Shown piece by piece: positions 1 to 8,421 of a DNA stretch of 64,000 bases (position 1 is its first letter; each line of letters begins with the position of its first letter). A program made the position numbers and the translations under genes. This DNA is from Desulfobacterales bacterium (GTDB lineage: Bacteria; Desulfobacterota; Desulfobacteria; Desulfobacterales; Desulfosalsimonadaceae): assembly GCA_034520365.1 (NCBI GenBank), contig JAXHNP010000003.1, positions 682,001 to 746,000 of the forward strand, given 5' to 3'. Under the pieces are notes generated by a model. It was given only the letters and a program-made list of their open reading frames with translations. It searched no databases and was not told the DNA's origin.

Positions 1-2
1 TT

Positions 3-89
3 TTTGCCGTAAGCGGCGGGCTGGCGATTCTGGGCGGCGTTTTGATGCTGTATAACCTGAAGCACCGGACCAGCTCGGCGCAGGCTTGA
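3..89 (+). CDS. C-terminal end of a membrane protein (partial)
   Basis: The reading frame is open from the window edge to a TGA at 87-89 and gives 28 residues. A glycine- and leucine-rich stretch (GGLAILGGVLMLYNL) looks like the last transmembrane helix, followed by a short basic and polar tail. The rest of the gene is outside the window, so the family cannot be named. It lies on the same strand as the flavoprotein gene that follows, about 108 bases downstream. Confidence 0.5.
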   Translation, partial: FAVSGGLAILGGVLMLYNLKHRTSSAQA

Positions 90-98
90 AAGTTGGCG

Positions 99-130
99 AG
101 TAAGATTAAGAGTAAGATTAAGAGTAAGGC
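99..130. repeat. Short 12-bp tandem repeat
   Basis: AGTAAGATTAAG occurs at 99-110 and again at 111-122, followed by a partial third copy (AGTAAGGCG). It sits in the gap between the partial membrane-protein gene and the flavoprotein gene. No function can be read from it. Confidence 0.6.
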
Positions 131-196
131 GATAAAGACGGTAAAAACAGTTATGAACAGCTTTCAACAAAACTATTTGGCAAGCAAAGAAAATAA

Positions 197-1453
197 ATGA
201 AGATGGAAATTATGGATACACGTCCCCGGGTCATCATCATCGGCGCCAGTTTTGCCGGTCTTAAAGCGGCACTTCAACTGAGCGAAGAATACGCGGTCAC
301 AGTAATCGATAAAAGGCCCTGGTTTGAATTTCTCCCGAACATTCATGAAATTATTTCAGGCATTAAAACACCCGCTATGCTGCGGTTTTCAAACCAGGCC
401 ATCGTGAGACAGGCCGGCCATGGATATCTGTATGACACTGTCACAGAGATCCTGCCGGAAAAAAGCCGGATCCGCACCCGGCGGGGGAACGAACTGGCTT
501 ATGATTTTTGCATCATTGCCGCGGGCAGCGCCATCAACACCTATGGGGTTCCGGGCGCAGATCGCTATGCGATGCCCTTTAAACAGGTTTCCCACTGCCG
601 TGCGATCAGCCGGCAACTTAACCGGCTTGCCCGAACCCGGAAAGAATTCTTCATAAACATTGTGGGCGGCGGTCTGGAAGGGGTTGAGACCTTGGGGGAA
701 ATCCTTCGCGGCTACAGAAGGCATCCGGGACTTCGGGTCCGCATCATTGAGCGGCAGGAAAAGCTCTTATACGATGCGCCGGCGGATGTTGCATCCGTCA
801 TCAAAAAGCACTGCCGGCCCTATGCGGTTGAATTTTTAACCGGCGAATCCGTTAAAGAGGTATCGGCGGACGCTGTTACGCTCTCAAGCGGCAGTCAGCT
901 CGAATCCGATGCCACGCTATGGACCGCAGGAATCAAACCCTGCCCGTTTTTAACCGCATCCAACCTAACCGAACAATCCGATCAATGGGTGCCGGCCAAT
1001 GAGTGTCTTCAGCATCCGGTCTATAACAATGTATTTGCGGCAGGGGATGCCGCGGAGCTGCCTCAGCCATTATCCAAACAGGCCTATCATGCCATTGATA
1101 TGGGGGCCACGGCGGGAAAAAACGTCATTCGGCAAAGCATAGGCCACCCCCTGACACCTTTTACGCCAAGCGCCAAACCGATGCTCGTTGCCTTCGGCGA
1201 TTTGGACACATTTCTCATAGCCGGCAAAATCGTGATGGCCGGTGCGGTGCTTGGGGCCTTGAAGGAAGCGGTGTTCCAGATGGTGATGACCGAATTTGAT
1301 CAAGCCGTTTTTTGGAAAAAAGCCCTTCATCTATCCACCCGGGCAAGGATCTCGGGGATGAAGATCGTATGGCCGTTCTTATGGTCGCCGTCGGCCATGC
1401 TCCGGCTGGGAAAAATTCGACCCCTGCGTCAACGGATGCCGGCAAACCAATAA
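197..1453 (+). CDS. NAD(P)/FAD-dependent oxidoreductase, type II NADH dehydrogenase-like
   Basis: A 418-residue flavoprotein of the two-dinucleotide-binding-domain superfamily. The FAD motif is near the N-terminus (GASFAGLKA, residues 16-24). The NAD(P) motif is near residues 155-166 (VGGGLEGVE). The late FAD-contact motif is VFAAGDAAE, near residue 281. This order is that of NDH-2-type dehydrogenases, which oxidise NADH at the membrane surface and reduce quinone or a similar acceptor. There is no clear C-terminal transmembrane helix; the tail is basic and amphipathic, as in peripheral NDH-2 enzymes. Several close Met codons exist (residues 1, 3, 6) and no strong ribosome site distinguishes them, so the start is uncertain by a few codons. 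Substrate and acceptor are inferred from the family only. Confidence 0.8.
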   Translation: MKMEIMDTRPRVIIIGASFAGLKAALQLSEEYAVTVIDKRPWFEFLPNIHEIISGIKTPAMLRFSNQAIVRQAGHGYLYDTVTEILPEKSRIRTRRGNELAYDFCIIAAGSAINTYGVPGADRYAMPFKQVSHCRAISRQLNRLARTRKEFFINIVGGGLEGVETLGEILRGYRRHPGLRVRIIERQEKLLYDAPADVASVIKKHCRPYAVEFLTGESVKEVSADAVTLSSGSQLESDATLWTAGIKPCPFLTASNLTEQSDQWVPANECLQHPVYNNVFAAGDAAELPQPLSKQAYHAIDMGATAGKNVIRQSIGHPLTPFTPSAKPMLVAFGDLDTFLIAGKIVMAGAVLGALKEAVFQMVMTEFDQAVFWKKALHLSTRARISGMKIVWPFLWSPSAMLRLGKIRPLRQRMPANQ

Positions 1454-1470
1454 CATGCTGGGACATATAA

Positions 1471-1484
1471 ACCTAAATTGAGCG
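1471..1484. repeat. Half copy of the ACCTAAATTGAGCG palindromic repeat
   Basis: The 14 bases ACCTAAATTGAGCG here are identical to each arm of the perfect palindrome at 22911-22954, and the next bases (TTTTTTAAGTTTG) resemble its loop. It lies just after the flavoprotein stop. The second arm is missing, so this is a decayed copy. Confidence 0.55.
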
Positions 1485-1546
1485 TTTTTTAAGTTTGCCG
1501 CAGATACATAGAATACGAAGCACTGTGAGCCTTGAGCTGTGCCGCA

Positions 1547-1633
1547 CCCCCACTTTGAAAAAGGGGGGATTGGGGGGATTTGTATTGGGCCATGATGACA
1601 AATCCCCCTAAATCCCCCTTTGCCAAAGCGGGA
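1547..1633. repeat. Long imperfect palindrome rich in GGGGGATT/AATCCCCC
   Basis: The left arm (about 1547-1583) carries CTTTGAAAAAGGGGGG followed by GATTGGGGGGATTTG. The right arm (1600-1633) carries CAAATCCCCC, TAAATCCCCC and TTTGCC, its near reverse complement. Around 16 bases form the loop. It is a hairpin-forming intergenic repeat of the REP/MITE kind. No gene overlaps it. It is one of several repeats packed into the 617-base gap between 1454 and 2070, which holds no convincing gene. Confidence 0.7.
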
Positions 1634-1777
1634 CTTAAAGGAAATTGCCCTTTTTTATAAGCCTTTTTCAAAGCCAAAAGCGCTGAGTCTTTTAAACTGT
1701 GAACTATGAACCGTGAACTGCTTAAAGCATAAAGCTTTGATTTCATTTACCTTACACCTTATACCCGATACCTTAAA

Positions 1778-1843
1778 CCGTTAAGTTCCTTAGAAGTAAT
1801 CCCCCCGGGCTGCCGCCCGGGACCGAGCCTATAAGTAACTTTA
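1778..1843. repeat. Dispersed repeat with CCCGGGC/GCCCGGG hairpin
   Basis: The segment begins CCGTTAAGTTCCTTAGAAG (1778-1797 region), continues through a perfect GC hairpin (CCCGGGC, loop TGCC, GCCCGGG; 1804-1821) and ends GACCGAGCCTATAAGTAAC. A close relative lies at 48961-49010, and the CCGTTAAGTTCCTTAGAAG part recurs at 49177-49198 and, diverged, at 2003-2023. It is an intergenic hairpin repeat of unknown origin. Confidence 0.6.
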
Positions 1844-1861
1844 AAGGCACTAAGGCACGAT

Positions 1862-1956
1862 AAATTTGTTCTATCTATTTTTCAGGCGGGCACGGTGGCC
1901 CGCCCTACGAATGGGGAAAAACCCGATCCATCGTAGGGTCGGCCACCGTGCCGACC
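1862..1956. repeat. Truncated copy A of the AATTTGTTCT-ended mobile repeat
   Basis: It starts with the terminal sequence AAATTTGTTCTATCTATTTT and continues through the GGCGGGCACGGTGGCCCGCC hairpin arm and the GGGTCGGCCACCGTGCCGACC arm. It matches the reverse complement of the full copy at 51674-51821, except that the centre is replaced by an unrelated 23-base stretch and the far end (the GAACAACCCC hairpin and second terminal repeat) is absent. Confidence 0.7.
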
Positions 1957-2070
1957 ATAACTTCTTGATTTTATTGACCTTACACCTTAAACCCGATACC
2001 TTAAACCGTGAAGTTACTTAGAAGGTGCGCACGCAGACCCTGGCTGAGGCCCAATACAACAAAACAGTAT

Positions 2071-3291
2071 CTATTTGGGCAATAAAATAAAAAGCTTTCC
2101 CGGATGCTTCAGTCTGCCGGCGGCGGTTTCGGCGTAATGGCCGCCGCCCCAGAAAATATCCACCCGGCCGATGCCACGGATGGCGTCACCGGTATCCTGG
2201 TTTAGGACAAACCGGGAGAAGGGCTGCCATTTTTTCACCTTGCCGGATTGATCGAGCACCGGCTTTTCCGTCTGAATAAACGCCAACGTTCCGCGGGGAT
2301 AAACGCTCTGATCCATGGCAATGGAGCGGCCGGGGGTCAGTTCAACATCAAGGCATCCGGCGGGCCCGCCGGGCGCTTCTTTGAAAAACACATACCGCGG
2401 GTTGTGGGCAAATATGGCCGCCTGTTTTTCCGGATGGTTCTCCAGATAACGGCGAAGGGACTGCATGGTCAGGTTTTTGCGGGCGATTTTTCCCTTATGG
2501 ATCAGATATCGGCCGATGCTTTTATAGGGATGGCCGTTTGATGCGGTATAATGGACATTAATGCGCTCTCCAGACGGCAGCCGGACGATGCCGGAGCCCT
2601 GAACATGGAGAAAAAACAGATCCACCGGATCATCCACCCATACAATCGGCGCGGCGGTTTTTTTCAGGACTGGTCTGCTTTCAATGGTTTGGCGGGTATA
2701 ATAGGGGACCACCCCGCCATCGGCACACCGGCCGACCACCGGGGTTTGGGGGCAGGTCTTGCAAAAATCAGACGGTTTAAAGGTGACCAGATCGGAGGGC
2801 CGGGGATACACGGGGTATCGGTATTTATCGGTTTTATCTCTGCTGCCGTTTAAAACCGGGATGTAGTATCCGGTATACAGCATGCCGCCGGGCTTGTTGT
2901 TTCGGGTCACCGCATAAACATGGAAATGCCGGGTGATCCATTTGTTTAAGGCTGTCTGGGCGGGGGTTTCCGCCAAAAATGCCAGAAATCCGGACAGCCC
3001 CGCTTTCAGCTCACCGCTCCGGTACGTCTGACCCGCAAATTCGAATTCACGGGAATCCGGAAGCTTTTCATAATACGCAAGGCTTGACTGGATGGCGGGA
3101 GATAGCCGGGCCAGGTCCAAATCATCTGAAAATCGGGGGAGTTTATCCCGGGAAAGCTTCTGGATGTCGGCTTGCCCCGCAGTCGCCTGGGAGACCGCCG
3201 GCAAAACCGGCAAAACGGCGGATAAAAGAAAAAAGATCGACACAAAAACCCAAATCCTGGGGTATCCGATTTTGCGTTTCTTCCTATTCAT
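2071..3291 (-). CDS. mltA: Membrane-bound lytic murein transglycosylase A
   Basis: This enzyme cleaves the glycan strands of peptidoglycan, forming 1,6-anhydromuramic ends, in the periplasm. The middle region has the MltA signature (YTGYYIPVLNGSR, then FLHVQGSGIVRLPSG). The C-terminal 3D-type domain carries the expected acidic residues in QDTGDAIRG and GRVDIFWGGG, where the Asp of VDIFWG is the likely catalytic acid. I chose the ATG at 3291, giving 406 residues. It overlaps the stop of the upstream rmuC gene (ATGAATAG) and places a hydrophobic leader (WVFVSIFFLLSAVLPVLPA) next to a basic N-terminus; the frame stays open upstream to 3363. No lipobox cysteine is visible, so unlike the E. coli lipoprotein it is probably secreted or anchored by its N-terminal helix. 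Confidence 0.9.
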   Translation of the reverse strand: MNRKKRKIGYPRIWVFVSIFFLLSAVLPVLPAVSQATAGQADIQKLSRDKLPRFSDDLDLARLSPAIQSSLAYYEKLPDSREFEFAGQTYRSGELKAGLSGFLAFLAETPAQTALNKWITRHFHVYAVTRNNKPGGMLYTGYYIPVLNGSRDKTDKYRYPVYPRPSDLVTFKPSDFCKTCPQTPVVGRCADGGVVPYYTRQTIESRPVLKKTAAPIVWVDDPVDLFFLHVQGSGIVRLPSGERINVHYTASNGHPYKSIGRYLIHKGKIARKNLTMQSLRRYLENHPEKQAAIFAHNPRYVFFKEAPGGPAGCLDVELTPGRSIAMDQSVYPRGTLAFIQTEKPVLDQSGKVKKWQPFSRFVLNQDTGDAIRGIGRVDIFWGGGHYAETAAGRLKHPGKLFILLPK

Positions 3292-4729
3292 CGTCTTCCT
3301 CGGCATCGACATGCCTGGGTTTGTCATCAACCGGCGAAAGCTCGGGAAGCGGCTTGCCGTCATTCAAGCTCACGCCCATCTCCTGGAGCCGTCGGGCGGC
3401 GGGCATGACCCGCTTTTCCATGGAGCCGACGGTTTGGTTGAATGTACCCACGCTCCGGTCCAGGTCCCTGCCCAGCTTGTTCATATGGTTTAGCATTGAA
3501 TGAAACCGGTTATACAGTTCATTGCCGAGCTCGCTTACCGCCCGGGCATTCTCCGCCGCGGTCTCCTGCTTCCATCCGTAGGCCACGGCCTTTAAAAGCG
3601 AAATCAGCGTGGTCGGGGTGGCGAGAATTACCCCCTTTTCCGCGGCATCCTCGATAAGGTTCGGCATCTTTGTCAGCGCGGCGCTGAAAAAATTCTCGCC
3701 CGGCATAAAAAGTACGACAAACTCAGGCGTTGGGGCAAACTGTGTCCAATAGCTTTTCTGGGAAAGCTTCTGCACATGGGTTTGAACATGGCGGGCGTGC
3801 CGGGCAAGCATTTCCTCGCTCTCCTCGCGGGATTCCACTTCAAGGGCATCCAGGTAGGCGGTGATCGGGACCTTTGAATCCACGACCACCCGCCGGTCGC
3901 CGGGCAGCTGAATCACCATGTCCGGCCGAAGCCCTCCGCCGCCGGTCTGGCTGGACACCTGTTCAAAAAAATCGCACCGGTTCTGCATGCCCGAGATTTC
4001 AACCACCCGCCGCAGGGTGATCTCCCCCCAGCGGCCGCGCACATGGGGCATACGCAGCGCATTGACGAGTTTTCCGGTCTCCCGCTGGAGTTCGCTCTGG
4101 GTCTGGACAAGAGAAACTACCTGCTGGGACAGCTCGCCATAGGCTTTCTCCCGCACCCGTTCCATGGACCGGACCTCTTGATCGTATTTTTCGAGTTTAT
4201 CGGCAATCGGCTGAACCACTTCATTGACCGCTTTTTCCCGGGTTTTTAATTCCTGCTTCGCGGATTCCAGATACCCGGAAAACTTGGTACCGGCCAATTC
4301 CAGGAATGACTGGTTGTTCTCTGAAAGGGCGCGGGCGGCCATCGCCTCAAAGGAATCCGCCATCCGGGATTTGACCTCTTCGATCATTGCCGATTTTTCC
4401 GAAGCCGCCGCCCGCTCTTTTTCAAGGATCGTCTCAAGTTCGGCGATGCGCCGCTGATATTGGGCCGCCGCCTGTTGAAGGTCCCGGATTTCGTCTTCGC
4501 GGCTGGAAAGGGTGTTTTTTAGTCCGCCAATTTCTTCCAGACGGGCGTTGGCAGACGCCAGGGCATTGGAGGCATCCAGAAATTTTTCATGCTGGGCCTC
4601 AAGCGCCTGCCGGGCGGCGCGCAGCCGGCGGGACAGGATCCCATGCGTAATCAGCCAGGCCGTCAAGCCGCCGGCCAAAAACCCGCCCAGCGCATAAAGC
4701 GCCAGTTCAATCCACGGGGCTATCTGCAT
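3284..4729 (-). CDS. rmuC: RmuC family protein
   Basis: A 481-residue protein with an N-terminal membrane helix (residues about 7-29, ALYALGGFLAGGLTAWLI), a long coiled coil to about residue 190, and the conserved RmuC domain from about 200 to 430 (GRWGEITLRRVVEISGM, VVVDSKVPITAYLDAL, EFVVLFMPGENFF). RmuC proteins limit DNA rearrangements between inverted repeats and carry a PD-(D/E)XK-like nuclease fold; the exact biochemistry is poorly known. The acidic C-terminus overlaps the mltA start by 8 bases, so the two genes are probably co-transcribed. Confidence 0.88.
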   Translation of the reverse strand: MQIAPWIELALYALGGFLAGGLTAWLITHGILSRRLRAARQALEAQHEKFLDASNALASANARLEEIGGLKNTLSSREDEIRDLQQAAAQYQRRIAELETILEKERAAASEKSAMIEEVKSRMADSFEAMAARALSENNQSFLELAGTKFSGYLESAKQELKTREKAVNEVVQPIADKLEKYDQEVRSMERVREKAYGELSQQVVSLVQTQSELQRETGKLVNALRMPHVRGRWGEITLRRVVEISGMQNRCDFFEQVSSQTGGGGLRPDMVIQLPGDRRVVVDSKVPITAYLDALEVESREESEEMLARHARHVQTHVQKLSQKSYWTQFAPTPEFVVLFMPGENFFSAALTKMPNLIEDAAEKGVILATPTTLISLLKAVAYGWKQETAAENARAVSELGNELYNRFHSMLNHMNKLGRDLDRSVGTFNQTVGSMEKRVMPAARRLQEMGVSLNDGKPLPELSPVDDKPRHVDAEEDDE

Positions 4730-4822
4730 AAACCCTTTTTCAAAATCATTGCTCGATTCATATGTATCCCTGCCCGCAGTTCGGCTTATGACGATTCCAT
4801 TAACTTAAGAGCGAAATTCGGC

Positions 4823-4915
4823 TCGATTGCCATTTCGAGCGCCAGCGAGAAATCTTATTATTATATGGTTTTTCAAGATTTCTCGTCACTCGCGTTCCTC
4901 GAAATGACAGCATCG
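4823..4915. repeat. Imperfect inverted repeat (CATTTCGAG...CTCGAAATG type)
   Basis: The left arm includes TGCCATTTCGAGCGCCAGCG and AGAAATCTT; the right arm includes AAGATTTCTCG and TTCCTCGAAATGACA. The arms pair over roughly 30 bases with mismatches around a short AT-rich loop. It occupies most of the 213-base gap between rmuC and moaC, where no gene or clear terminator is visible. Confidence 0.65.
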
Positions 4916-4942
4916 AAAGGCTAAAATTAATGACATCGACTC

Positions 4943-5428
4943 TTATGAACTTTCAGGCCGGATGTAGGTGCCGCTTTTTCCGCCGGATTTTTCCATGAGC
5001 CGAATCCCGGATATGGTCATTTCCCGGTCGATGGCTTTGCACATATCATAGATGGTCAGGGCCGCCACGGACACGGCGGTCATGGCCTCCATTTCAACGC
5101 CGGTCTGCGCAAACACCCGGGCTGTGGCCTGAATGCGGATCGAATGGCTCTCATCCTCAGGAATAAAATCCACGCTGATCTGCTGAATGTCCAGGGGATG
5201 GCAGAGCGGGATCAGATCCGGGGTTTTCTTGCCGGCCATGATGCCGGCAATCCGGGCGGTTTCCAGGACATTGCCCTTATAAATCGTCCGGCCCATAATC
5301 CGCTCAAAGGTCTCCGGCCGCATATAGACCCGGCCCTCAGCCACGGCCGTCCGGCGGCTGGCGGTTTTTTCGCCCACATCCACCATCCGGGCCCGGCCCT
5401 GTTCATCAAGATGTGTAAATTGCGCCAT
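4943..5428 (-). CDS. moaC: Cyclic pyranopterin monophosphate synthase MoaC
   Basis: MoaC acts after MoaA in molybdenum cofactor synthesis, rearranging the GTP-derived 3',8-cyclo intermediate to cyclic pyranopterin monophosphate. The 161-residue length is normal. Family motifs are clear: ASRRTAVAEG near the N-terminus, LIPLCHPLDI in the middle, and VEMEAMTAVSVAALTIYDMCKA near the C-terminus, containing the conserved glutamates, Asp and Lys of the active site. It lies in a minus-strand cluster with a MoaE-like gene and mobA, all serving molybdopterin enzymes such as formate dehydrogenases. Confidence 0.96.
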   Translation of the reverse strand: MAQFTHLDEQGRARMVDVGEKTASRRTAVAEGRVYMRPETFERIMGRTIYKGNVLETARIAGIMAGKKTPDLIPLCHPLDIQQISVDFIPEDESHSIRIQATARVFAQTGVEMEAMTAVSVAALTIYDMCKAIDREMTISGIRLMEKSGGKSGTYIRPESS

Positions 5429-5452
5429 TATCCGACTCCCTATACCTTACAC

Positions 5453-5812
5453 CTAAACATAATCTTCCGTCTTATCCGTGACCGTCTTCTTGACCGCGGT
5501 CAACGTCCGCTCCAGCACCGGGATTACATTATCCCGGATGTCGCCGGCCACCACCAGACGCATGATCTCATCGCCAACGGAAAGCGGCACGTTTTCCACA
5601 ATTTCCACCCGGATATCCAGGATGCCGGGGGAGCGCTTTTCCTTTTCAATAATCTGCTCCAGCTTTTCATGGTCCACCGCCACGGTTAATCCGGATACCG
5701 CGCGGCCGTCTCTGGAGGTGCCCCTCACGATGCCGGTATGCGAAAGGATCATACCGATCCGGTCCGCATCCGGCCGCATCCTTATTTCATCAATGATTGC
5801 CTGTATATCCAT
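5453..5812 (-). CDS. MoaE-like protein (molybdopterin synthase large subunit family)
   Basis: A 119-residue protein located between moaC and mobA. The order of elements resembles MoaE: HTGIVRGTSRDG at the start of the domain, a VDHEKLEQIIEKEK helix, then VGDEIMRLVVAGDIRDNVIPVLERTLTAVKK. MoaE transfers sulfur to cyclic pyranopterin monophosphate. It is shorter than standard MoaE (about 150) and lacks some usual motifs, so sequence and context support the family while full activity is inferred. I chose the ATG at 5812, preceded by an AAGGCGGG ribosome site. The frame extends to 5902, but that extension is read from a palindrome and CGTACT repeats and is probably not coding. Confidence 0.7.
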   Translation of the reverse strand: MDIQAIIDEIRMRPDADRIGMILSHTGIVRGTSRDGRAVSGLTVAVDHEKLEQIIEKEKRSPGILDIRVEIVENVPLSVGDEIMRLVVAGDIRDNVIPVLERTLTAVKKTVTDKTEDYV

Positions 5813-5853
5813 TCTCTGCCCGCCTTCTTTTCCAATGATCACGTTCGTTCTCA

Positions 5854-5922
5854 GTCCCGCGTAAGCGGGACGGTTCTCGTACTCGTACTCGAAAACATTC
5901 AATACCGATTACGATTACGAAT
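5854..5922. repeat. Palindrome and short tandem tracts upstream of the moaE-like gene
   Basis: A perfect GTCCCGC-GTAA-GCGGGAC hairpin (5854-5871) is followed by TCTCGTACTCGTACTCG and then CGATTACGATTACGAAT. Simple 6-base tandem tracts of this kind also flank the four-helix-bundle gene at 30.8-31.3 kb, so this may be a relic of a similar unit. That link is inference. Confidence 0.5.
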
Positions 5923-5972
5923 CAAAAGTTACTTTCTGCAAAAACACCGCACCGGCTGAATAATTCGCTTCT

Positions 5973-6593
5973 CTATGGCGAATCCACCGGGCCGTACCAT
6001 GATTGCGCTTTTTCCAAATCATCCGGTGTATTAATATTAAAAAAGGATTGAAGCGCCGGATCCGCCTGCCGGAGCGCCGCTTCCGGGACTTTCTTAACCC
6101 GAAAGGATTTAAAAATTCTCTGGATTTTAAGCTTTTCAGTTTGAATGTGCCGCTCCATTACCGGCAGGCAGGTCTTTGCATACACCGCGCACATGGGCTC
6201 CAGGCCGGTCCGGGTTTCCGGAATCACCACCCCGGCGTTGGACTCGATTTGTTGAAGGACCGTACGGACCAGACTTTCCCTTAAAAACGGAATATCACAG
6301 GCCGCCACAAACACAAAGGGGTTGCGGGCATAAAAAAGGCCGGCATGCACGCCGGTAAGCGAGCTTCTCACCGAATACACGTCTGTGACAATAGTGGCAT
6401 CGAATTCCAGATAATGCGTCGGCTCATTGGTCACAATAAGAATTTCGTCAAAAATCGGCCGGAAGATATTAAAAATATGATCAATCACCCGCTGGCCGGC
6501 GATTTCCAGAAATGCCTTGTTTTTACCCGAAAACCGTTTGCTTAGGCCGCCGGCGAGGATCACCCCGCTGCACGCGGTATCTGAATCTGCCAT
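5973..6593 (-). CDS. mobA: Molybdenum cofactor guanylyltransferase MobA
   Basis: MobA attaches GMP from GTP to molybdopterin to form the MGD cofactor used by DMSO-reductase-family enzymes. The 206-residue protein has the nucleotidyltransferase N-terminus (GVILAGGLSKRFSGKNKAFL, residues about 10-29) with the LAGG loop and basic KxxxF elements, and the later VFVAACDIPFLR motif containing the metal-binding Asp. It is upstream of the moaE-like and moaC genes on the same strand, about 160 bases from the moaE-like start. Confidence 0.93.
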   Translation of the reverse strand: MADSDTACSGVILAGGLSKRFSGKNKAFLEIAGQRVIDHIFNIFRPIFDEILIVTNEPTHYLEFDATIVTDVYSVRSSLTGVHAGLFYARNPFVFVAACDIPFLRESLVRTVLQQIESNAGVVIPETRTGLEPMCAVYAKTCLPVMERHIQTEKLKIQRIFKSFRVKKVPEAALRQADPALQSFFNINTPDDLEKAQSWYGPVDSP

Positions 6594-6679
6594 AAACTGC
6601 TTGCGCCATCCGCTAAGTCCGTTTCAGTCAATTGAGTCGCTCTTTCCTCTATATGAAAAAACGCAGGCAAAATCAAGTC

Positions 6680-6808
6680 GGTCGGCACGGTGGCCGACCC
6701 TACAATATGTGATCATTATCGCGTAGAGTAGGGTCGGCCACCGTGCCGACCTTACACGCGAACAACCCCATGGTTATGAGGTTGTTCGCCAGAACAAATT
6801 CACCGTGG
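6680..6808. repeat. Truncated copy B of the AATTTGTTCT-ended mobile repeat
   Basis: It contains GGTCGGCACGGTGGCCGACC (6680-6699), a divergent centre, then GGGTCGGCCACCGTGCCGACC, the GCGAACAACCCCATGG hairpin and the terminal AGAACAAATTCACCGTGGG. One terminal repeat is missing. It sits in the 300-base gap between divergent mobA and pyrR, where nothing else was recognised besides the pyrR start region. Confidence 0.7.
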
Positions 6809-6920
6809 GTATCGAACCCGGCTAATTTATCAGAATCCGGACACTTTTGATAAATCTTGATCTTGCTTCTTTTGCTGTTGTATTCTATGCCTTAATTTAA
6901 ACTTTATGCGGGATAGAGCC

Positions 6921-7463
6921 ATGAGTGAGAACCAAATACTACTGGATGCGGCCGATATGGACCGGATCGTAACCCGCATCACCTACGAGATTATTGAAAA
7001 TCGTAGTGATATCGGCGATCTGGCCCTTGTGGGGATCCATACGCGGGGCGTGTTCCTGGCCCGGCGTATCCAGGCCAAGCTCCGGGCGATTGAATCCGTC
7101 ACCGTAAATGCCGGGGATATGGATATCAATCTGTACCGGGATGACTGGACCCGCATCAGCCAGCAGCCGATTGTGCGAAAGACCGACATATCCTTTTCCG
7201 TTGATGAGAAACCAATTATTTTAGTGGATGATGTCCTGTTTACCGGCCGCACCATTCGGGCGGCCATGGATGCGCTCATGGATTTCGGCCGGCCCGGCCG
7301 CATCGAACTGGCGGTATTAATCGACCGCGGGCACCGGGAACTCCCCATACAGGCCAATTATATCGGCAAATACATCAAAACCCGGCCGGATGAAGCCGTA
7401 AATGTGCGGCTTTCCGAATGCGACGGCATGGATCGGGTGGATCTGATTTCAAATGGGGCATAA
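6921..7463 (+). CDS. pyrR: Bifunctional pyr operon regulator / uracil phosphoribosyltransferase PyrR
   Basis: A phosphoribosyltransferase of the PyrR family, 180 residues from the ATG at 6921; an in-frame ATG at 6906 is also possible, but GGGATA lies before 6921. The PRPP loop is ILVDDVLFTGRTIRAAMDAL. Further family marks are GIHTRGVFLA, VDINLYRDD-like GDMDINLYRDD and LIDRGHRELPI. PyrR can convert uracil and PRPP to UMP; in Gram-positives it also binds pyr mRNA. RNA-binding cannot be judged here, and no pyr genes are in the window. Its 3' end overlaps the next gene by 11 bases. Confidence 0.9.
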   Translation: MSENQILLDAADMDRIVTRITYEIIENRSDIGDLALVGIHTRGVFLARRIQAKLRAIESVTVNAGDMDINLYRDDWTRISQQPIVRKTDISFSVDEKPIILVDDVLFTGRTIRAAMDALMDFGRPGRIELAVLIDRGHRELPIQANYIGKYIKTRPDEAVNVRLSECDGMDRVDLISNGA

Positions 7464-7977
7464 AGAACACAAAAAGGGGGCGCCCGGGCACCTGCGGGTG
7501 GGCATCCTCACAGTCTCCACCACCCGCGGTCTGGCCGATGACAAAAGTGGACACTGGATGAACCGGCATGCCAAACGGGAAGGCCACACTGTGGTGCTGC
7601 ATGAGGTGCTTGCGGACAATCGGTTTGACATCGCCAGAAAAGTGGCGGATATCGCCGCCCGTCAAACGGTGGATCTCTTAATTATCAACGGCGGCACCGG
7701 ACTCAGCCCCTCGGATGTGACCATAGAGGCTGTAAAGCCCATGTTCGGCAAAGAACTGACGGCTTTTTCCCCGGCATTCACCCAGCTCAGCTTTGAAGCC
7801 ATCGATTCGGCGGCCATTGTCTCCCGTGCCACCGCCGGGATCATCCAAAAAACGGCCGTATTCTGCCTGCCGGGCAGCATCAACGCCTGCAAGCTGGCCT
7901 GCAAGGCGCTTATTTTCCCGGAAGCCGGCCATATTGCAGCGCATATTCGCGCCGACGAATTATTAGGCGCATATTAA
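7453..7977 (+). CDS. Molybdopterin adenylyltransferase family protein (MogA/MoaB)
   Basis: A 174-residue MoaB/Mog-fold protein. The nucleotide and substrate loop motif is LIINGGTGLSPSDVTIEAVKPMF (about residues 75-97), and the C-terminal CLPGSINACKLACK is typical. These proteins adenylate molybdopterin before molybdenum insertion. The start overlaps the end of pyrR, so it is translated from the same message. Its presence beside moaC, moaE-like and mobA, although on the other strand, completes a small Mo-cofactor locus. MogA versus MoaB cannot be decided by eye. Confidence 0.88.
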   Translation: MGHKEHKKGAPGHLRVGILTVSTTRGLADDKSGHWMNRHAKREGHTVVLHEVLADNRFDIARKVADIAARQTVDLLIINGGTGLSPSDVTIEAVKPMFGKELTAFSPAFTQLSFEAIDSAAIVSRATAGIIQKTAVFCLPGSINACKLACKALIFPEAGHIAAHIRADELLGAY

Positions 7978-8025
7978 CGGGATTATAAACTCCCGCAAAA
8001 TGTTCTTAAAAGGAGCCATCGATTC

Positions 8026-8421
8026 ATGTTTGGCATCGGCATGCCGGAATTACTGGTCATTCTAGCCATTGCCCTGGTTGTCATCGGCCCGAAAAAACTC
8101 CCGGACATGGCCAAATCCCTTGGCCGGGCATTTAACGAGTTTAAAAAGGCCACCCAGGAAATCAAGGATTCTTTGGATATCGACGAAGAGATCAATGAAT
8201 TCAAAAAACCCTTAAACGATATGCGCAGTAACTTCAGCTCCCCCTGGTACGACCACGAGAAGACCGCTTCCGAGTCCGAAAACGCGGCCGACAGTGCCCC
8301 GCCGCCGCCCGGCTCCGACGATGACGCGGCGAACACGGAAAAAGGCTCGCCCCGATCGGAGAAAGATCCGGAAACCGCATCAAAAGATAAAAAAGGAACG
8401 GACGCCGGCACTGATGCATGA
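8026..8421 (+). CDS. tatB: Sec-independent translocase protein TatB/TatA
   Basis: A 131-residue single-span protein. The N-terminus [26 protein letters not shown] is the short Tat helix and Gly-Pro hinge, followed by an amphipathic helix ([20 protein letters not shown]) and a long acidic, proline-rich tail. A good ribosome site (AAGGAG) precedes the ATG. The MPEL sequence with a Glu near the helix start and the pairing with tatC favour TatB, but a TatA/B dual role is possible. It forms the twin-arginine export complex for folded, cofactor-containing proteins, fitting the molybdenum-cofactor genes next door. Confidence 0.93.
   Translation: MFGIGMPELLVILAIALVVIGPKKLPDMAKSLGRAFNEFKKATQEIKDSLDIDEEINEFKKPLNDMRSNFSSPWYDHEKTASESENAADSAPPPPGSDDDAANTEKGSPRSEKDPETASKDKKGTDAGTDA

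Noticed and set aside
1489-1746. 85-residue minus-strand ORF after the flavoprotein gene
   Set aside because: It is read straight through the GGGGGATT palindrome and has no protein-like features.
5813-5902. 30-residue N-terminal extension of the MoaE-like protein
   Set aside because: It is encoded by a palindrome and CGTACT repeats, and a good ribosome site sits directly before the internal ATG at 5812.
8294-8413. Upstream N-terminal extension of TatC
   Set aside because: The extension is basic, proline-rich and overlaps the tatB tail in another frame. The family start [13 protein letters not shown] follows the ATG at 8414.
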